A stretch of DNA of 64,000 nt from Orlajensenia flava (GTDB taxonomy: Bacteria > Actinomycetota > Actinomycetes > Actinomycetales > Microbacteriaceae): NCBI RefSeq assembly GCF_004801905.1, contig NZ_SSSN01000005.1, positions 248,001 through 312,000 on the forward strand. The letters are read 5' to 3'. The position numbers and the translations under genes are program-made. The notes under the pieces were generated by a model. The model did not search any database. It had not been told where the DNA came from and saw nothing but the letters and a program-made list of their open reading frames with translations. Below, piece after piece: positions 1 to 7,725 of this stretch (positions within the stretch are counted from its first letter, which is position 1; every line of letters starts with the position of its first letter).

Positions 1-72
1 CGCCTCCTGGCGGTGAACGCCGTGTCGCCCGCCGAGTTCCGCACGATCTCGCAGCGCATCGCGGTGCACTGA
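1..72 (+). CDS. C-terminal end of an unidentified protein (partial)
   Basis: The window opens inside a reading frame that gives 23 residues ending in QRIAVH and a TGA stop. The tail is too short to assign to a family. It is called coding because the frame is open from the first base, its codons end mostly in G or C like the neighbours, and a strong inverted repeat of terminator type follows 27 bases after the stop. The product is unknown. Confidence 0.5.
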   Translation, partial: RLLAVNAVSPAEFRTISQRIAVH

Positions 73-98
73 GACATCGGCGCGAAGGAAGACGCGAA

Positions 99-135
99 CG
101 GATGCCGCGAGCCCGCCTGGCACTCGCGGCATCCG
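99..135. terminator. Inverted-repeat terminator between convergent genes
   Basis: Perfect 13-bp arms, CGGATGCCGCGAG at 99-111 and its complement at 123-135, with an 11-nt loop. It sits between the end of the plus-strand fragment (72) and the end of the minus-strand gene (156), so it can serve both. There is no T-tract, which is usual for high-GC actinobacteria. Confidence 0.7.
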
Positions 136-155
136 GCTGCCCGGCCGCGGGTCGG

Positions 156-1040
156 CTAGGTCGCCTGGCCCTCCGTCGGAGCTGCCGGCGCATCGGTCGC
201 CGGTCGGATCTCGCGCAGCACGGCTTGCACGGGTTCGTGATCGGATGCCGCGGCGCCGTCGAAGCGGACGGCGTTGATGCCCGTGCGCAGCACCTCGACA
301 CCCGGCCCGACCAGGATCAGGTCGATGCGCTTTCCGCCCGCGCGACGGCGCTTGTAATCGGAGAAGGTTCCCCATTGCGGGGTGAGCCGCTCGTCGGCGA
401 CCTCCCACGAGTCCCGCAGGACGCTGACGCCGGTCAGCGCCGCGTAGACGGGCGAGTCGACATCCGCGTTCACGTCGCCCATCGCGACGATGAGCGCATC
501 CGGATCGGACGCGTGCGCGGCCTTCGCCAGCTCGATGATCATGGCGGCCGACAGGAGCCGCGACTTGCGGGAGAGCTGGTCGAAGTGGGTCACGAACGCG
601 AACACGCGGGAGCCTGTGGCGATGTCGGTGAACTCGGCGGAGACGACGGTGCGCGGCACGTGATTGCCCCAACCGCGAGAACCGGGCTTGTCGGGTGTCG
701 CGGAGAGCGCGCGCTGCTTCCACGCGACCAGCCGCAACCGGCGCGTGTCGAAGTAGATCAGGCAGGCCTCGCCGCGCCCGTTCGAGTTTCGGCCATGGCC
801 GACCCGGTCGTAGTGGGCGCCGAGGCTGCTCGTCAGGAAGTCGGCCTGGTCGGACATGGCCTCCTGCACGCCGAGGATGGTCGGCTGCTCAGCCTGGAGG
901 ATGAGCTTCATCAGCCACTTGCGGCTCGCCCACCGGTCGGGGTTGCCCCGCATGAGGTGCGGCATCCGCCGACGGATGTTGTAGGTCATCGCGTGCAGGT
1001 CGGGCGGCGTGACCGGGCCGACGAGCGTGGGATCCGTCAT
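156..1040 (-). CDS. Endonuclease/exonuclease/phosphatase family protein
   Basis: The 294-residue product has the EEP (DNase I-like) fold layout: an early TYNIRRRMP segment, LGVQEAM carrying the metal-binding Glu, VAMGDVNADVDSP as the catalytic Asp/Asn block, and SDHEPVQAVL as the terminal Asp-His pair. All catalytic blocks are in the right order, so it should be an active metal-dependent phosphodiesterase; the substrate cannot be told from sequence. The open frame continues upstream, but ATG at 1040 (MTDPTLV) is chosen because homologous sequence begins just after it and the upstream part is antisense to the next gene. No signal peptide is seen with this start, so it is probably cytoplasmic. 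Confidence 0.85.
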   Translation of the reverse strand: MTDPTLVGPVTPPDLHAMTYNIRRRMPHLMRGNPDRWASRKWLMKLILQAEQPTILGVQEAMSDQADFLTSSLGAHYDRVGHGRNSNGRGEACLIYFDTRRLRLVAWKQRALSATPDKPGSRGWGNHVPRTVVSAEFTDIATGSRVFAFVTHFDQLSRKSRLLSAAMIIELAKAAHASDPDALIVAMGDVNADVDSPVYAALTGVSVLRDSWEVADERLTPQWGTFSDYKRRRAGGKRIDLILVGPGVEVLRTGINAVRFDGAAASDHEPVQAVLREIRPATDAPAAPTEGQAT

Positions 1041-1163
1041 GGGCTCAGCGTACGTCGCGGAATTCGGGCCGCCGTGCACGGCACCGTCGATCCTCAGAAA
1101 ACGAGTAATCTCGATCGCGATGACGGATGCCCCGGTGTCGGTCGTACCTGCGAGGATCGGACC

Positions 1164-1754
1164 GTGCTCGACACGACCACCGCACGGCTCGAACTGCGCA
1201 GTCTCACTCTCGACGACGTCGACGAGTTGTACGCCGTGTACTCCGACCCCGAGACCTGGCGGCACCTGCCCGAGGGACGGTTCACCTCGCGCGAGCGGGC
1301 ACGCCGCCTCATCGAGCGATCCCTGAGGAGCGTCCGCGCGACCGGCCTCGGCGAGTGGGCGGTGCGTGTCGGCGCTGGAGGGGCCGCTGCCGGCTTGGCG
1401 GCGGGCACGTTCATCGGCGCGGGCGGCGTCAAGCTGTCGGCGGGCGGAGTGTGGAACCTGGGGTATCGGCTGACGCCGGTGAGTTGGGGCCGCGGGTTCG
1501 CGACCGAGGTGGCGCGGGCGGCGCTCGAGGGTGCCGCGTGGGCGGCGCCGGACGTGCCGGTGACGGCGCGCGTGCTGGCCAACAATCCGGCATCCGTCCG
1601 CGTGATCGAGCGCGTCGGACTCGAGTTGGTGTGGGAGGGGCACCCGCCCGCATCCGGTGCGCTGCAGAACGGGGAGGAACCGCCGCTCCGACGGGTCTAT
1701 ACGGATCGCCCCCTGAGTCCGGATGCCTATCGATGGCTGGTGCGACACGCGTGA
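1164..1754 (+). CDS. GNAT family N-acetyltransferase (RimJ/RimL-like)
   Basis: This 196-residue protein begins LDTTTARLELRSLTLDD, the usual opening of RimJ/RimL-type acetyltransferases, and carries the acetyl-CoA-binding region as WNLGYRLTPVSWGRGFATE, followed by VLANNPASVRVIERVG. Such enzymes transfer acetyl groups to amines of proteins or small molecules; the substrate is unknown. GTG at 1164 is chosen as start because a GAGG lies about 8 bases upstream and homology starts at once. The long open frame further upstream is antisense to the preceding gene and is not considered coding. The next gene begins 10 bases after the stop, so the two are probably co-transcribed. Confidence 0.8.
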   Translation: MLDTTTARLELRSLTLDDVDELYAVYSDPETWRHLPEGRFTSRERARRLIERSLRSVRATGLGEWAVRVGAGGAAAGLAAGTFIGAGGVKLSAGGVWNLGYRLTPVSWGRGFATEVARAALEGAAWAAPDVPVTARVLANNPASVRVIERVGLELVWEGHPPASGALQNGEEPPLRRVYTDRPLSPDAYRWLVRHA

Positions 1755-1764
1755 CGGAGGACGG

Positions 1765-2349
1765 ATGACCGAGTACGAGACGCTCTACGTCGCTGACGAG
1801 GCGGCGTGGCGGGCATGGCTGGAGACACACGGGGAATCGGTCGCCGGTGTGCGGCTGGCGATAGCCAAGAAGGGCGGTGCCGGCGCGAGCGCGACCTACG
1901 CCGAGGCCGTGAACCAAGCGTTGTGCTTCGGCTGGATCGACGGACCCAAGGCCAGCCTCGACGCCGACCACTACCTGCAGACGTTCACTCCGCGTCGGGC
2001 GCGCAGCATCTGGTCTGCGCGCAACCGCGAGCTCGTCGACGAGCTGATCGCGTCGGGACGGATGACGGCGCCGGGGCTGCGGGAGGTCGAGCGCGCCCAA
2101 GCGGACGGGCGGTGGGATGCCGCCTATCAGCGCGGCTCGGACCGCACGGTCCCGGACGATCTCGCCGCAGCCCTGGCCGCGAACCCGGAGGCCGCCGCCT
2201 TCTTCGAGACGCTCACGGCGCAGAACCGGTACGCGATCGTGTTCCGCACCACGACGGCGAAGCGGGCCGAGACGCGCGCGCGACGCATCGGCCAGTTCGT
2301 CGACATGCTCGCGAAGGGGGAGACGATCTATCCGCAGAAGCGGGGGTGA
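1765..2349 (+). CDS. YdeI/OmpD-associated family protein
   Basis: The 194-residue product matches the YdeI-like family throughout: an N-terminal WLETHGES segment, AVNQALCFGWIDG in the middle, the PRRARSIWSARNRELV block and GRMTAPGLREV, then a C-terminal helical part ending FVDMLAKGE. Members are small cytoplasmic proteins linked in some bacteria to peptide or bacteriocin tolerance, but the biochemical activity is not established. ATG at 1765 is supported by GGAGG at 1756-1760; the stop of the GNAT gene lies just before it, suggesting a two-gene operon. Confidence 0.85.
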   Translation: MTEYETLYVADEAAWRAWLETHGESVAGVRLAIAKKGGAGASATYAEAVNQALCFGWIDGPKASLDADHYLQTFTPRRARSIWSARNRELVDELIASGRMTAPGLREVERAQADGRWDAAYQRGSDRTVPDDLAAALAANPEAAAFFETLTAQNRYAIVFRTTTAKRAETRARRIGQFVDMLAKGETIYPQKRG

Positions 2350-2404
2350 GCCACCACGCCGGCGGCATCCGCCCGTCTGCTCGCTCACAGCGCATCCCGT
2401 TCTC

Positions 2405-2434
2405 TGGACGCGTTGCGGCGAGCGCACCTAGGCT
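2405..2434 (+). promoter_or_regulatory. Probable leaderless promoter of the ltrA-like gene
   Basis: TAGGCT at 2429-2434 is followed by exactly six bases and then the ATG at 2441, so transcription would begin at or next to the start codon. A possible -35 element, TGGACG (2405-2410), lies 18 bases upstream. No Shine-Dalgarno sequence precedes this gene. The same TAGGCT-N6-ATG arrangement precedes the PucR-like gene at 30425. Confidence 0.55.
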
Positions 2435-2440
2435 GCCCCC

Positions 2441-3670
2441 ATGACGGGGTTTCGAGCGCTGGTCACCGGCCAACTGCTGACCGCTGAGACGTCCCGCGAG
2501 GGCGACAGGGTCACCACGCTCGAGCTGTTCTTCGACCTCGTCTACGTGTTCGCGTTCACCCAGGTCACGCAGTTAATGGCGCACGGCCACAGCGCCGAGA
2601 GCGTGCTGCAGGGCCTCGCCGTCCTCGCGCTCATCTGGTGGTCGTGGACCTCGTTCGCCTGGCTCACCAACCAGGCGCACGCCGATCGCGGGGTCGTGCG
2701 CGTGGGCATCATGATCGCGATCGGCGTCATGTTCATCGTGTGCCTCGTGATTCCCGAGAGCTTCGACGACCTCGAGGGCGGCCTGTTCGCGCCGATGGTG
2801 CTCGTGGTCGGGATCACCCTCGTGAGCATCGTCCACGCCGTCACCTATCTGATCGCCGCGGGGACGGATGCCGCACTCCGCCGCCAGATCCTCCGCAGCG
2901 TGGGCATCACCATCGTCCCCGTCTTCGTGCTAGCCACCATCGGGGCATTCATCGGCGGACCGTGGCAGGCGTGGATCTGGCTGGGCACGGCCCTACTCGA
3001 GGGCGTGATCATCTTCGTCACCTCGCACGGCGGCGACTGGCGCATCTACTCGATGGCGCACTTCGCCGAACGGCACGGGCTCATCGTGATCCTCGCGCTC
3101 GGAGAGTCGGTCGTGGCGACCGGCGTCGGAGTGGCCGCATTGCCCATCAGCGTGCCGATCATCGTCGGGTCGCTGTTCTCGATCACCCTCGCGGTGGCGA
3201 TGTGGTGGAACTACTTCCACCACCTGTCCGGCGGTGTCGAGCACGCGCTCCAGCGCCGCGAGGGTCGGCGTCGGGTGGATGCGGCAACCGATGTCTACAC
3301 CTACCTGCATCCATTCGTCGTCGCCGGCATCATCATCGTCGCCCTGGGCGTGGAGCAGGGAATGCATCACATCGAGTCGTCGGAGCCGATCGGCCTGTTC
3401 GCGGCTTGGGCGCTCGGCGGCGGACTCGCCCTCTACCTCGCGACGACGGGGTTCATCTGGGTGCGCGTTTCTGGACAGTGGTCGCTGTTGAGGTTCGGCG
3501 CTGCGACGGCGTCGCTCGCGCTCGTGCCGGTGCTGGCCGCACTGCCGGCACTCGCGGCGCTCCCGATCCTGGTGATCGTCTCGGTACTGCTCGCGGTGTT
3601 CGAGGAGCTGCTCGGGCCGCGCGCGAAGGTGCGTTCGCGAGGACGGATGCGGGTCGCGTCCGTCGACTGA
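2441..3670 (+). CDS. Low temperature requirement protein A (LtrA) family membrane protein
   Basis: 409 residues with the LtrA signature at the N terminus (TTLELFFDLVYVFAFTQV), then about ten to twelve hydrophobic segments, with family blocks such as WSWTSFAWLTNQ, ALGESVVATGVGV and WWNYFHHL. LtrA was named from a cold-sensitive Listeria mutant; the molecular function of this membrane family remains unclear. The length fits the family. It is monocistronic between the YdeI-like gene and a strong terminator at 3688, and it seems to be translated from a leaderless mRNA. Confidence 0.9.
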   Translation: MTGFRALVTGQLLTAETSREGDRVTTLELFFDLVYVFAFTQVTQLMAHGHSAESVLQGLAVLALIWWSWTSFAWLTNQAHADRGVVRVGIMIAIGVMFIVCLVIPESFDDLEGGLFAPMVLVVGITLVSIVHAVTYLIAAGTDAALRRQILRSVGITIVPVFVLATIGAFIGGPWQAWIWLGTALLEGVIIFVTSHGGDWRIYSMAHFAERHGLIVILALGESVVATGVGVAALPISVPIIVGSLFSITLAVAMWWNYFHHLSGGVEHALQRREGRRRVDAATDVYTYLHPFVVAGIIIVALGVEQGMHHIESSEPIGLFAAWALGGGLALYLATTGFIWVRVSGQWSLLRFGAATASLALVPVLAALPALAALPILVIVSVLLAVFEELLGPRAKVRSRGRMRVASVD

Positions 3671-3687
3671 CGCCTGCGCCGGAGGGT

Positions 3688-3734
3688 GCATCCGGACGCT
3701 CCACACGCGACCTGCGGGTGGAGCGTCCGAATGC
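3688..3734. terminator. Inverted-repeat terminator between convergent genes
   Basis: 17-bp arms at 3688-3704 and 3718-3734 with one mismatch and a 13-nt loop; the core is CGGACGCTCCAC. It lies between the end of the LtrA gene (plus) and the end of the small minus-strand gene, serving both strands. There is no T-run. Confidence 0.7.
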
Positions 3735-3763
3735 GATCAGGGCCGTTCATCACGAGCGGCGGA

Positions 3764-3997
3764 TTAGAACGGACGCACCAGCAGAACCTGCTGCTGGGTG
3801 TCGTTCACCGTGCTCGAGCGAAGGCTCGCCATGGCGTCCAGAGCCTGCACGCTCGAACTCGAGAGCGAAGTGCTCCCGGATCGGCGTGCGCTCCAACGCA
3901 CGAGGGCGAGCCCGGTGCGGCGGGTGAGTCGGTCGAGGGTGGTCGTGGGGAGCTGCGCCCCGCGAGTATCTCGAGCGGTGATGAGTTGCGTATTCAT
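3764..3997 (-). CDS. Small basic protein with DRLxxRxGLALVRW motif
   Basis: 77 residues starting MNTQLITARDTRG, with TLDRLTRRTGLALVRWSARR in the middle and a Ser/Gln-rich tail. I recall similar DRLxLRxGLALxxWxRR small proteins of unknown function in Microbacteriaceae. ATG at 3997 is preferred because AAGGA lies six bases upstream; an ATG at 4003 overlaps that site, and an in-frame ATG at 4126 with GGAG upstream would give a 120-residue form. A hairpin at 4025-4048 lies in the untranslated region. The motif could form one amphipathic helix; no clear membrane span is present. Function unknown. Confidence 0.6.
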   Translation of the reverse strand: MNTQLITARDTRGAQLPTTTLDRLTRRTGLALVRWSARRSGSTSLSSSSVQALDAMASLRSSTVNDTQQQVLLVRPF

Positions 3998-4024
3998 GAT
4001 CATTCCTTGATGGGTGGTGATGCG

Positions 4025-4048
4025 GGCGCGCCCGATTGCGGGCGCGCC
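4025..4048 (-). promoter_or_regulatory. GC-rich hairpin in the leader of the small basic protein gene
   Basis: Perfect 9-bp arms GGCGCGCCC (4025-4033) and GGGCGCGCC (4040-4048) with a 6-nt loop. It lies 28-51 bases upstream of the ATG at 3997 on the minus strand and about 300 bases downstream of a 20-codon reading frame. It could be a terminator or attenuator for transcripts coming from that frame, or an RNA structure affecting translation. The remainder of 4049-4350 shows no convincing gene. Confidence 0.4.
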
Positions 4049-4350
4049 GAAGAGCCGCCGCAGGGCGGAGCGTCTGTCGACGGAAGCGCCTGTCTGCCGG
4101 GTCGGCAGGAGGCGTGCGGGAGGCATGACCTCTCCGGGCGCAGGGCACGGATGGTCGGGAGCGACGTTTCGTCGGTCAGCCGAGACGGTGTTCGAGACGC
4201 GACTCACGCCATGGCAGAGCGTGAATTCGCTCTGGACCGGGCGACGGTAGCGGCCGGAGCTCAGGCGCTGGAGTCAGCGACGGATCTCACGGACGGGACC
4301 GGCGGGCGGAGTCGGCATCCGACCCGTGTTTCAGCGTGAGCGACGAATCG

Positions 4351-4413
4351 TCAGCACGCGCGACGGAGGAAGGAGGCCGGAGTCTCGAAGGTCGTCTTCG
4401 GGTTCATCGTCAT
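4351..4413 (-). CDS. 20-residue open frame with strong ribosome-binding site
   Basis: On the minus strand AGGAG lies five bases before ATG at 4413 and is followed by a 20-codon frame, MTMNPKTTFETPASFLRRAC, then TGA. It is short, but the spacing and quality of the Shine-Dalgarno sequence are better than for most genes here. The peptide has a basic end (LRR) like the small protein downstream on the same strand, so it may be a leader peptide or a very small member of the same group. I do not recognise a function. Confidence 0.45.
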   Translation of the reverse strand: MTMNPKTTFETPASFLRRAC

Positions 4414-4465
4414 GGCTGCTCCTTTCCTGTGGTCGGCTTCGGGCTGCAAGACAGCGGCACCGATT

Positions 4466-4484
4466 GATCACCATAGCGGTGATC
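4466..4484. promoter_or_regulatory. Palindrome GATCACC-N5-GGTGATC, candidate operator
   Basis: Perfect 7-bp half-sites with a 5-bp centre. It lies about 55-70 bases upstream of the 20-codon frame on the minus strand and about 130 bases upstream of the quinone oxidoreductase gene on the plus strand, so it could control either. A related half (CGGTGATCGGAGAACTT) recurs at about 4535, and GGAGAACTT occurs twice in this intergenic region. Confidence 0.4.
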
Positions 4485-4565
4485 CTCGGCGCTCGGCAAG
4501 GAGAACTTTCGCGCAGGGTCGGATCGTGACCATCCGGTGATCGGAGAACTTCGGGACGAGACGCG

Positions 4566-4581
4566 TACCGCCCAGTCGGTA
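4566..4581. promoter_or_regulatory. TACCG-N6-CGGTA operator, site 1
   Basis: TACCGCCCAGTCGGTA, 30 bases before the ATG of the quinone oxidoreductase gene. The same 16-bp pattern recurs at 11432, 19051 and 26054, each upstream of a catabolic operon. The inverted-repeat form is typical of TetR-family operators. Repressor assignment is inference. Confidence 0.6.
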
Positions 4582-4610
4582 CGCTGGACGTCGATCGAAG
4601 GAGTGACCGC

Positions 4611-5618
4611 ATGGGCGAGACGACGAGCATCCCGGGTTCCATGAAGGCGTGGCGCGTGACGCGGCACGGCGAGCCGGCGGACGTGCTGGAGTTGCATGAC
4701 GTCGACGTGCCGACACCGGGCGCCGGCGAGGTGCTCGTCAGGGTCACGGCGGTCGCGGTGAACTTCCCGGACGTGCTGCTGGCGCGCGGCGAGTATCAGG
4801 AGCGTCCGGAGATGCCGTTCATCCCCGGCATCGAACTCGTCGGCGAGGTGGTCGCCCTCGGGCCCGACGTGACCGACCACGCCGTGGGGGATCGCGTCGT
4901 CGCGACGAAGATCGGCGTGCTCGCCCAGTACGCGACGGTGCCGGCGGTCGCGGCGCATCTCGCCCCCGTCTCCCTCGATGACGAGCACGCCGCGGGATTG
5001 TCGATCGCCTACCAGACGGCGTGGTTCGCGCTGCACCGGCGAGCACGACTGCAGGCCGGCGAGACGCTGCTGGTGCACGCCGCGGCCGGTGGGGTTGGCA
5101 CCGCCGCGGTTCAGCTCGGGGTCGCCGCGGGCGCCCGGGTGATCGGCGTGGTCGGCAGCGCGGAGAAGGCGGATGTCGTCGCTGCGGCGGGGGCAGAGCG
5201 CGTCGTCGTGCGCGGCGATGAGGACGTCGCGGCCGTCGTCAACGAGTTGACCGGCCGCCGAGGGGCCGACGTGGTGTGCGATCCGGTGGGCGGGGAGAGC
5301 TTCGAGAAGAGCACCAAGTGCATCGCCTTCGAGGGACGGATCGTCGTGGTCGGCTTCGCGGGCGGCGTCGTGCCCGAGGTGCGCGCCAACCACGCGCTGG
5401 TCAAGAACTACAGCGTGCTCGGGCTGCACTGGGCGCTCTACCAGCTGCGCCGACCCGACCTGGTGCGTGAGGCGCACGCCGATCTCGAGCGGCTCGCAGC
5501 CGCGGGCGCGATCACCCCGGTCGTCGGAGGCACCGTGCCGTTCGAACGCGCGCCCGAGGCGATCCAGGAGCTGGCGGGCGGGCGGACGGTCGGGCGCTTG
5601 GTCATCCGGGTGGGCTGA
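4611..5618 (+). CDS. NADPH:quinone oxidoreductase-type MDR protein
   Basis: 335 residues of the medium-chain dehydrogenase/reductase superfamily, quinone oxidoreductase branch. The N-terminal GroES-like domain has VNFPDVLLARGEYQ and PFIPGIELVGEV; the Rossmann domain has the nucleotide-binding AAAGGVGTAAVQLG near residue 165. The zinc ligands of alcohol dehydrogenases are absent, as expected for this branch. It probably reduces quinones or alpha,beta-unsaturated carbonyls with NADPH in the cytosol. Start ATG at 4611 has GAAGGAG upstream. A TACCG-N6-CGGTA site in the promoter places it in the same presumed regulon as the catabolic operons at 11.5, 19.0 and 26.0 kb. Confidence 0.85.
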   Translation: MGETTSIPGSMKAWRVTRHGEPADVLELHDVDVPTPGAGEVLVRVTAVAVNFPDVLLARGEYQERPEMPFIPGIELVGEVVALGPDVTDHAVGDRVVATKIGVLAQYATVPAVAAHLAPVSLDDEHAAGLSIAYQTAWFALHRRARLQAGETLLVHAAAGGVGTAAVQLGVAAGARVIGVVGSAEKADVVAAAGAERVVVRGDEDVAAVVNELTGRRGADVVCDPVGGESFEKSTKCIAFEGRIVVVGFAGGVVPEVRANHALVKNYSVLGLHWALYQLRRPDLVREAHADLERLAAAGAITPVVGGTVPFERAPEAIQELAGGRTVGRLVIRVG

Positions 5619-5721
5619 GGCCGAGCGCGGCGTCGGCGGCATCCGCTCGATGCTCGACAGTGTCGGCGGTGTGGGGCACTCTGGTGTGCAGACCGAGGCA
5701 CCGAAGAGAGAGGATCCGACC

Positions 5722-6141
5722 ATGTCGACCCTGAACCCCTATGTCAACTTCAGAGACGAAGCACGAGCGGCGCTGGAGTTCTACCAATCGGTGCTCGGCG
5801 GCGAGCTGACCGTCAGCACCTTCGCCGAGTTCGGCATGAACGACGTGCCGGAATCCGCCGACCTCATCATGCATGGCCAGCTCGAGACGCCGGCCGGCTT
5901 CACGCTGATGGCATCCGACACCCCGCCGTCGCTGACGTTCGACGAGGGTGGACGCATCACCATCTCGGTGAGCGGTAGGGAGGAGGACGAGCTGCGCGGG
6001 TACTGGGACGGCCTCGCGGAGGGGGCGACCGTGACCATGCCGCTCGAGAAGGCGCCGTGGGGCGACTCGTTCGGGCAGCTCACCGACCGGTTCGGCGTCA
6101 ACTGGATGTTCAACATCGGAAGCGCCGACCCCGCCGAGTGA
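5722..6141 (+). CDS. VOC family protein (PhnB/glyoxalase-like)
   Basis: 139 residues beginning MSTLNPYVNFRDEARAAL, typical of PhnB-like members of the vicinal oxygen chelate superfamily, with FYQSVLGGELTVSTFAE and a C-terminal PWGDSFGQLTDRFGVNWMFN block. The function of this subgroup is not defined. ATG at 5722 has GAGAGAGG upstream. It lies about 100 bases after the quinone oxidoreductase gene on the same strand and could be read from that promoter or its own. Confidence 0.85.
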   Translation: MSTLNPYVNFRDEARAALEFYQSVLGGELTVSTFAEFGMNDVPESADLIMHGQLETPAGFTLMASDTPPSLTFDEGGRITISVSGREEDELRGYWDGLAEGATVTMPLEKAPWGDSFGQLTDRFGVNWMFNIGSADPAE

Positions 6142-6253
6142 GGCGGCATGCTCCCACTCGGGGTCGGTTCGCGCAAGCCCAGCCGTTCTCCCTGTTCGCC
6201 TGCCTACCGTGACGAGTCCCAGCCCCGAATCGACAGCACGTGAAAGGAAAACC

Positions 6254-6709
6254 ATGGCTCAGGTCATCGAATCCATCGACGTCGACGTTCCCGTCTCGAC
6301 CTCCTACAACCAGTGGACCCAGTTCGAATCGTTCCCGCGGTTCCTCGACTACGTCGACTCCATCACCCAGACGAGTGACACCATGACCCACTGGGTGGTC
6401 ACCATCGGCGGTCAGACGCGGGAGTTCGACGCCGAGATCACCGAGCAGCACCCCGACGAGCGTGTCGCCTGGAACAGCGTCGGCGGCGACGAGAACCACG
6501 CGGGCGTCATCACGTTCCACAAGCTCAGCGACACCACGTCGCGCCTCACGGTTCAGCTGGACTGGGAGCCGACCGGCCTCGCCGAGAAGGCGGCCGCGAC
6601 GTTCGGCGTTGACGACCACGCGATCAAGAAGGACCTGAAGAACTTCAAGGAACTCATCGAGTCGCAGGGTGCCGACGACGGCGGATGGCGCGGCGACGTC
6701 TCGAACTGA
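6254..6709 (+). CDS. SRPBCC family (cyclase/dehydrase-type) protein
   Basis: 151 residues with the START-like helix-grip pattern of the polyketide cyclase/dehydrase family: VPVSTSYNQWTQFESFPRFL at the N terminus and a C-terminal helix with FGVDDHAIKKDLKNFKELIE. Short proteins of this type are common in actinobacteria, often stress-induced, and bind unknown hydrophobic ligands. ATG at 6254 has GAAAGGAA upstream. A strong bidirectional terminator follows. Confidence 0.85.
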   Translation: MAQVIESIDVDVPVSTSYNQWTQFESFPRFLDYVDSITQTSDTMTHWVVTIGGQTREFDAEITEQHPDERVAWNSVGGDENHAGVITFHKLSDTTSRLTVQLDWEPTGLAEKAAATFGVDDHAIKKDLKNFKELIESQGADDGGWRGDVSN

Positions 6710-6738
6710 CGCACTGACGTCGTAGACCGACGGACGGA

Positions 6739-6780
6739 CGGCCCGACGCGGGCGGAGAACACTCTGCTCGCGTCGGGCCG
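6739..6780. terminator. Bidirectional terminator
   Basis: Perfect 12-bp arms CGGCCCGACGCG (6739-6750) and complement (6769-6780) around an 18-nt loop, between the ends of convergent genes at 6709 and 6799. No T-tract. Confidence 0.7.
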
Positions 6781-6798
6781 TTCGCTCGGGGAAGACGG

Positions 6799-7653
6799 CT
6801 ACTTGGACTCCACCACGACGCCGGCCGGGGTCGGAGCGGGAGCCGCGCCCTTGAGCGTGCTGTCGAGCCATCCGCCGACCAGGGCCGCGGCGATCGGAAG
6901 CTGGGTGGACCGGGAGATCTGGCCCTTGTCGCAGCCGATGCCGAAGAACGACGAGGAGTCGACGAAGCCGCAGTGGTAGCCGCCGGTGATGGTGGCGAAC
7001 TCAGCCGGTGCCGGCTTGGCGTCGTACATCGCTCGGGTCGTTGCCGGCTTGACCACGGTGTCGGAGCTGCCGACCACGAACAGTGCCGGAGCCGCGATCG
7101 TGGCTGCCGCCGCGGTCGCCGACGGGCGCGTCTCGGCTGCCGCTTCGACGGCGACGCTCTCGATCTCGGGATGCCGGCTCGCGGTGAGCAGCGCGGCTCC
7201 GCCGCCCATCGAGTGGCCACTGACTGCGTCGAGGGTTGCTGACGCGTTGGGCTGGGTCGACCGCACCCAGGTGATGGCGCGCCACAAATCGTCGGCGAAG
7301 CGGGAATGGTTGGGGAACAGTCCGGTCTCCGAGTCGGGCGCGATGACGATGTATCCACGCGAGGCGATGGAGGAGAGCGTCGAGGCGTACCGGGAGGCGG
7401 ACTGCACGAAGCCGTGTCCGAAGGCGACGACCGGATACGAGCCCGGTGCGCCCGATGTGGGTTGCACGAGACGTGCACTGAAGGAGCGGCCGTCGACGCT
7501 CACCGTGACCTGCGAGGTGGTCGTGGGCAAGGCGACCGCGGCCGTGGACGCCGGAGCGCTCTGGAGGGTGACGGCTTGAGCGGCGCTCGGAACGAGCAGG
7601 CCCCCGAGAATCAGGGCGAGAAGGGCGACGACGGTGGCACCGGTTCTTTTCAT
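6799..7653 (-). CDS. Secreted alpha/beta hydrolase (dienelactone hydrolase/cutinase-like)
   Basis: 284 residues with an N-terminal signal peptide (MKRTGATVVALLALILGG, cleavage near PSAAQA). The mature part is an alpha/beta hydrolase: VVAFGHGFVQ near the oxyanion hole, nucleophile elbow GHSMGGG, Asp in VVGSSDTVV and His in GGYHCGFVD. The layout resembles chlorophyllase and actinobacterial polyester hydrolases, which cleave carboxylic esters outside the cell. The open frame extends upstream of 7653, but the MKR start gives a clean signal peptide and the upstream part is antisense to the neighbour. Two late cysteines could form a disulfide, as in cutinase-like enzymes. Confidence 0.85.
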   Translation of the reverse strand: MKRTGATVVALLALILGGLLVPSAAQAVTLQSAPASTAAVALPTTTSQVTVSVDGRSFSARLVQPTSGAPGSYPVVAFGHGFVQSASRYASTLSSIASRGYIVIAPDSETGLFPNHSRFADDLWRAITWVRSTQPNASATLDAVSGHSMGGGAALLTASRHPEIESVAVEAAAETRPSATAAAATIAAPALFVVGSSDTVVKPATTRAMYDAKPAPAEFATITGGYHCGFVDSSSFFGIGCDKGQISRSTQLPIAAALVGGWLDSTLKGAAPAPTPAGVVVESK

Positions 7654-7725
7654 GTCGTCAGCGTAGCTCCGCGTCGATCTGCTGAGAAAGGGAACATCGC
7701 GCATCCGCCGGTCGTTGCTCACACC

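Noticed and set aside
4410-5723. 437-codon minus-strand open frame
   Set aside because: Antisense to the quinone oxidoreductase gene, which has cofactor motifs and a good ribosome-binding site.
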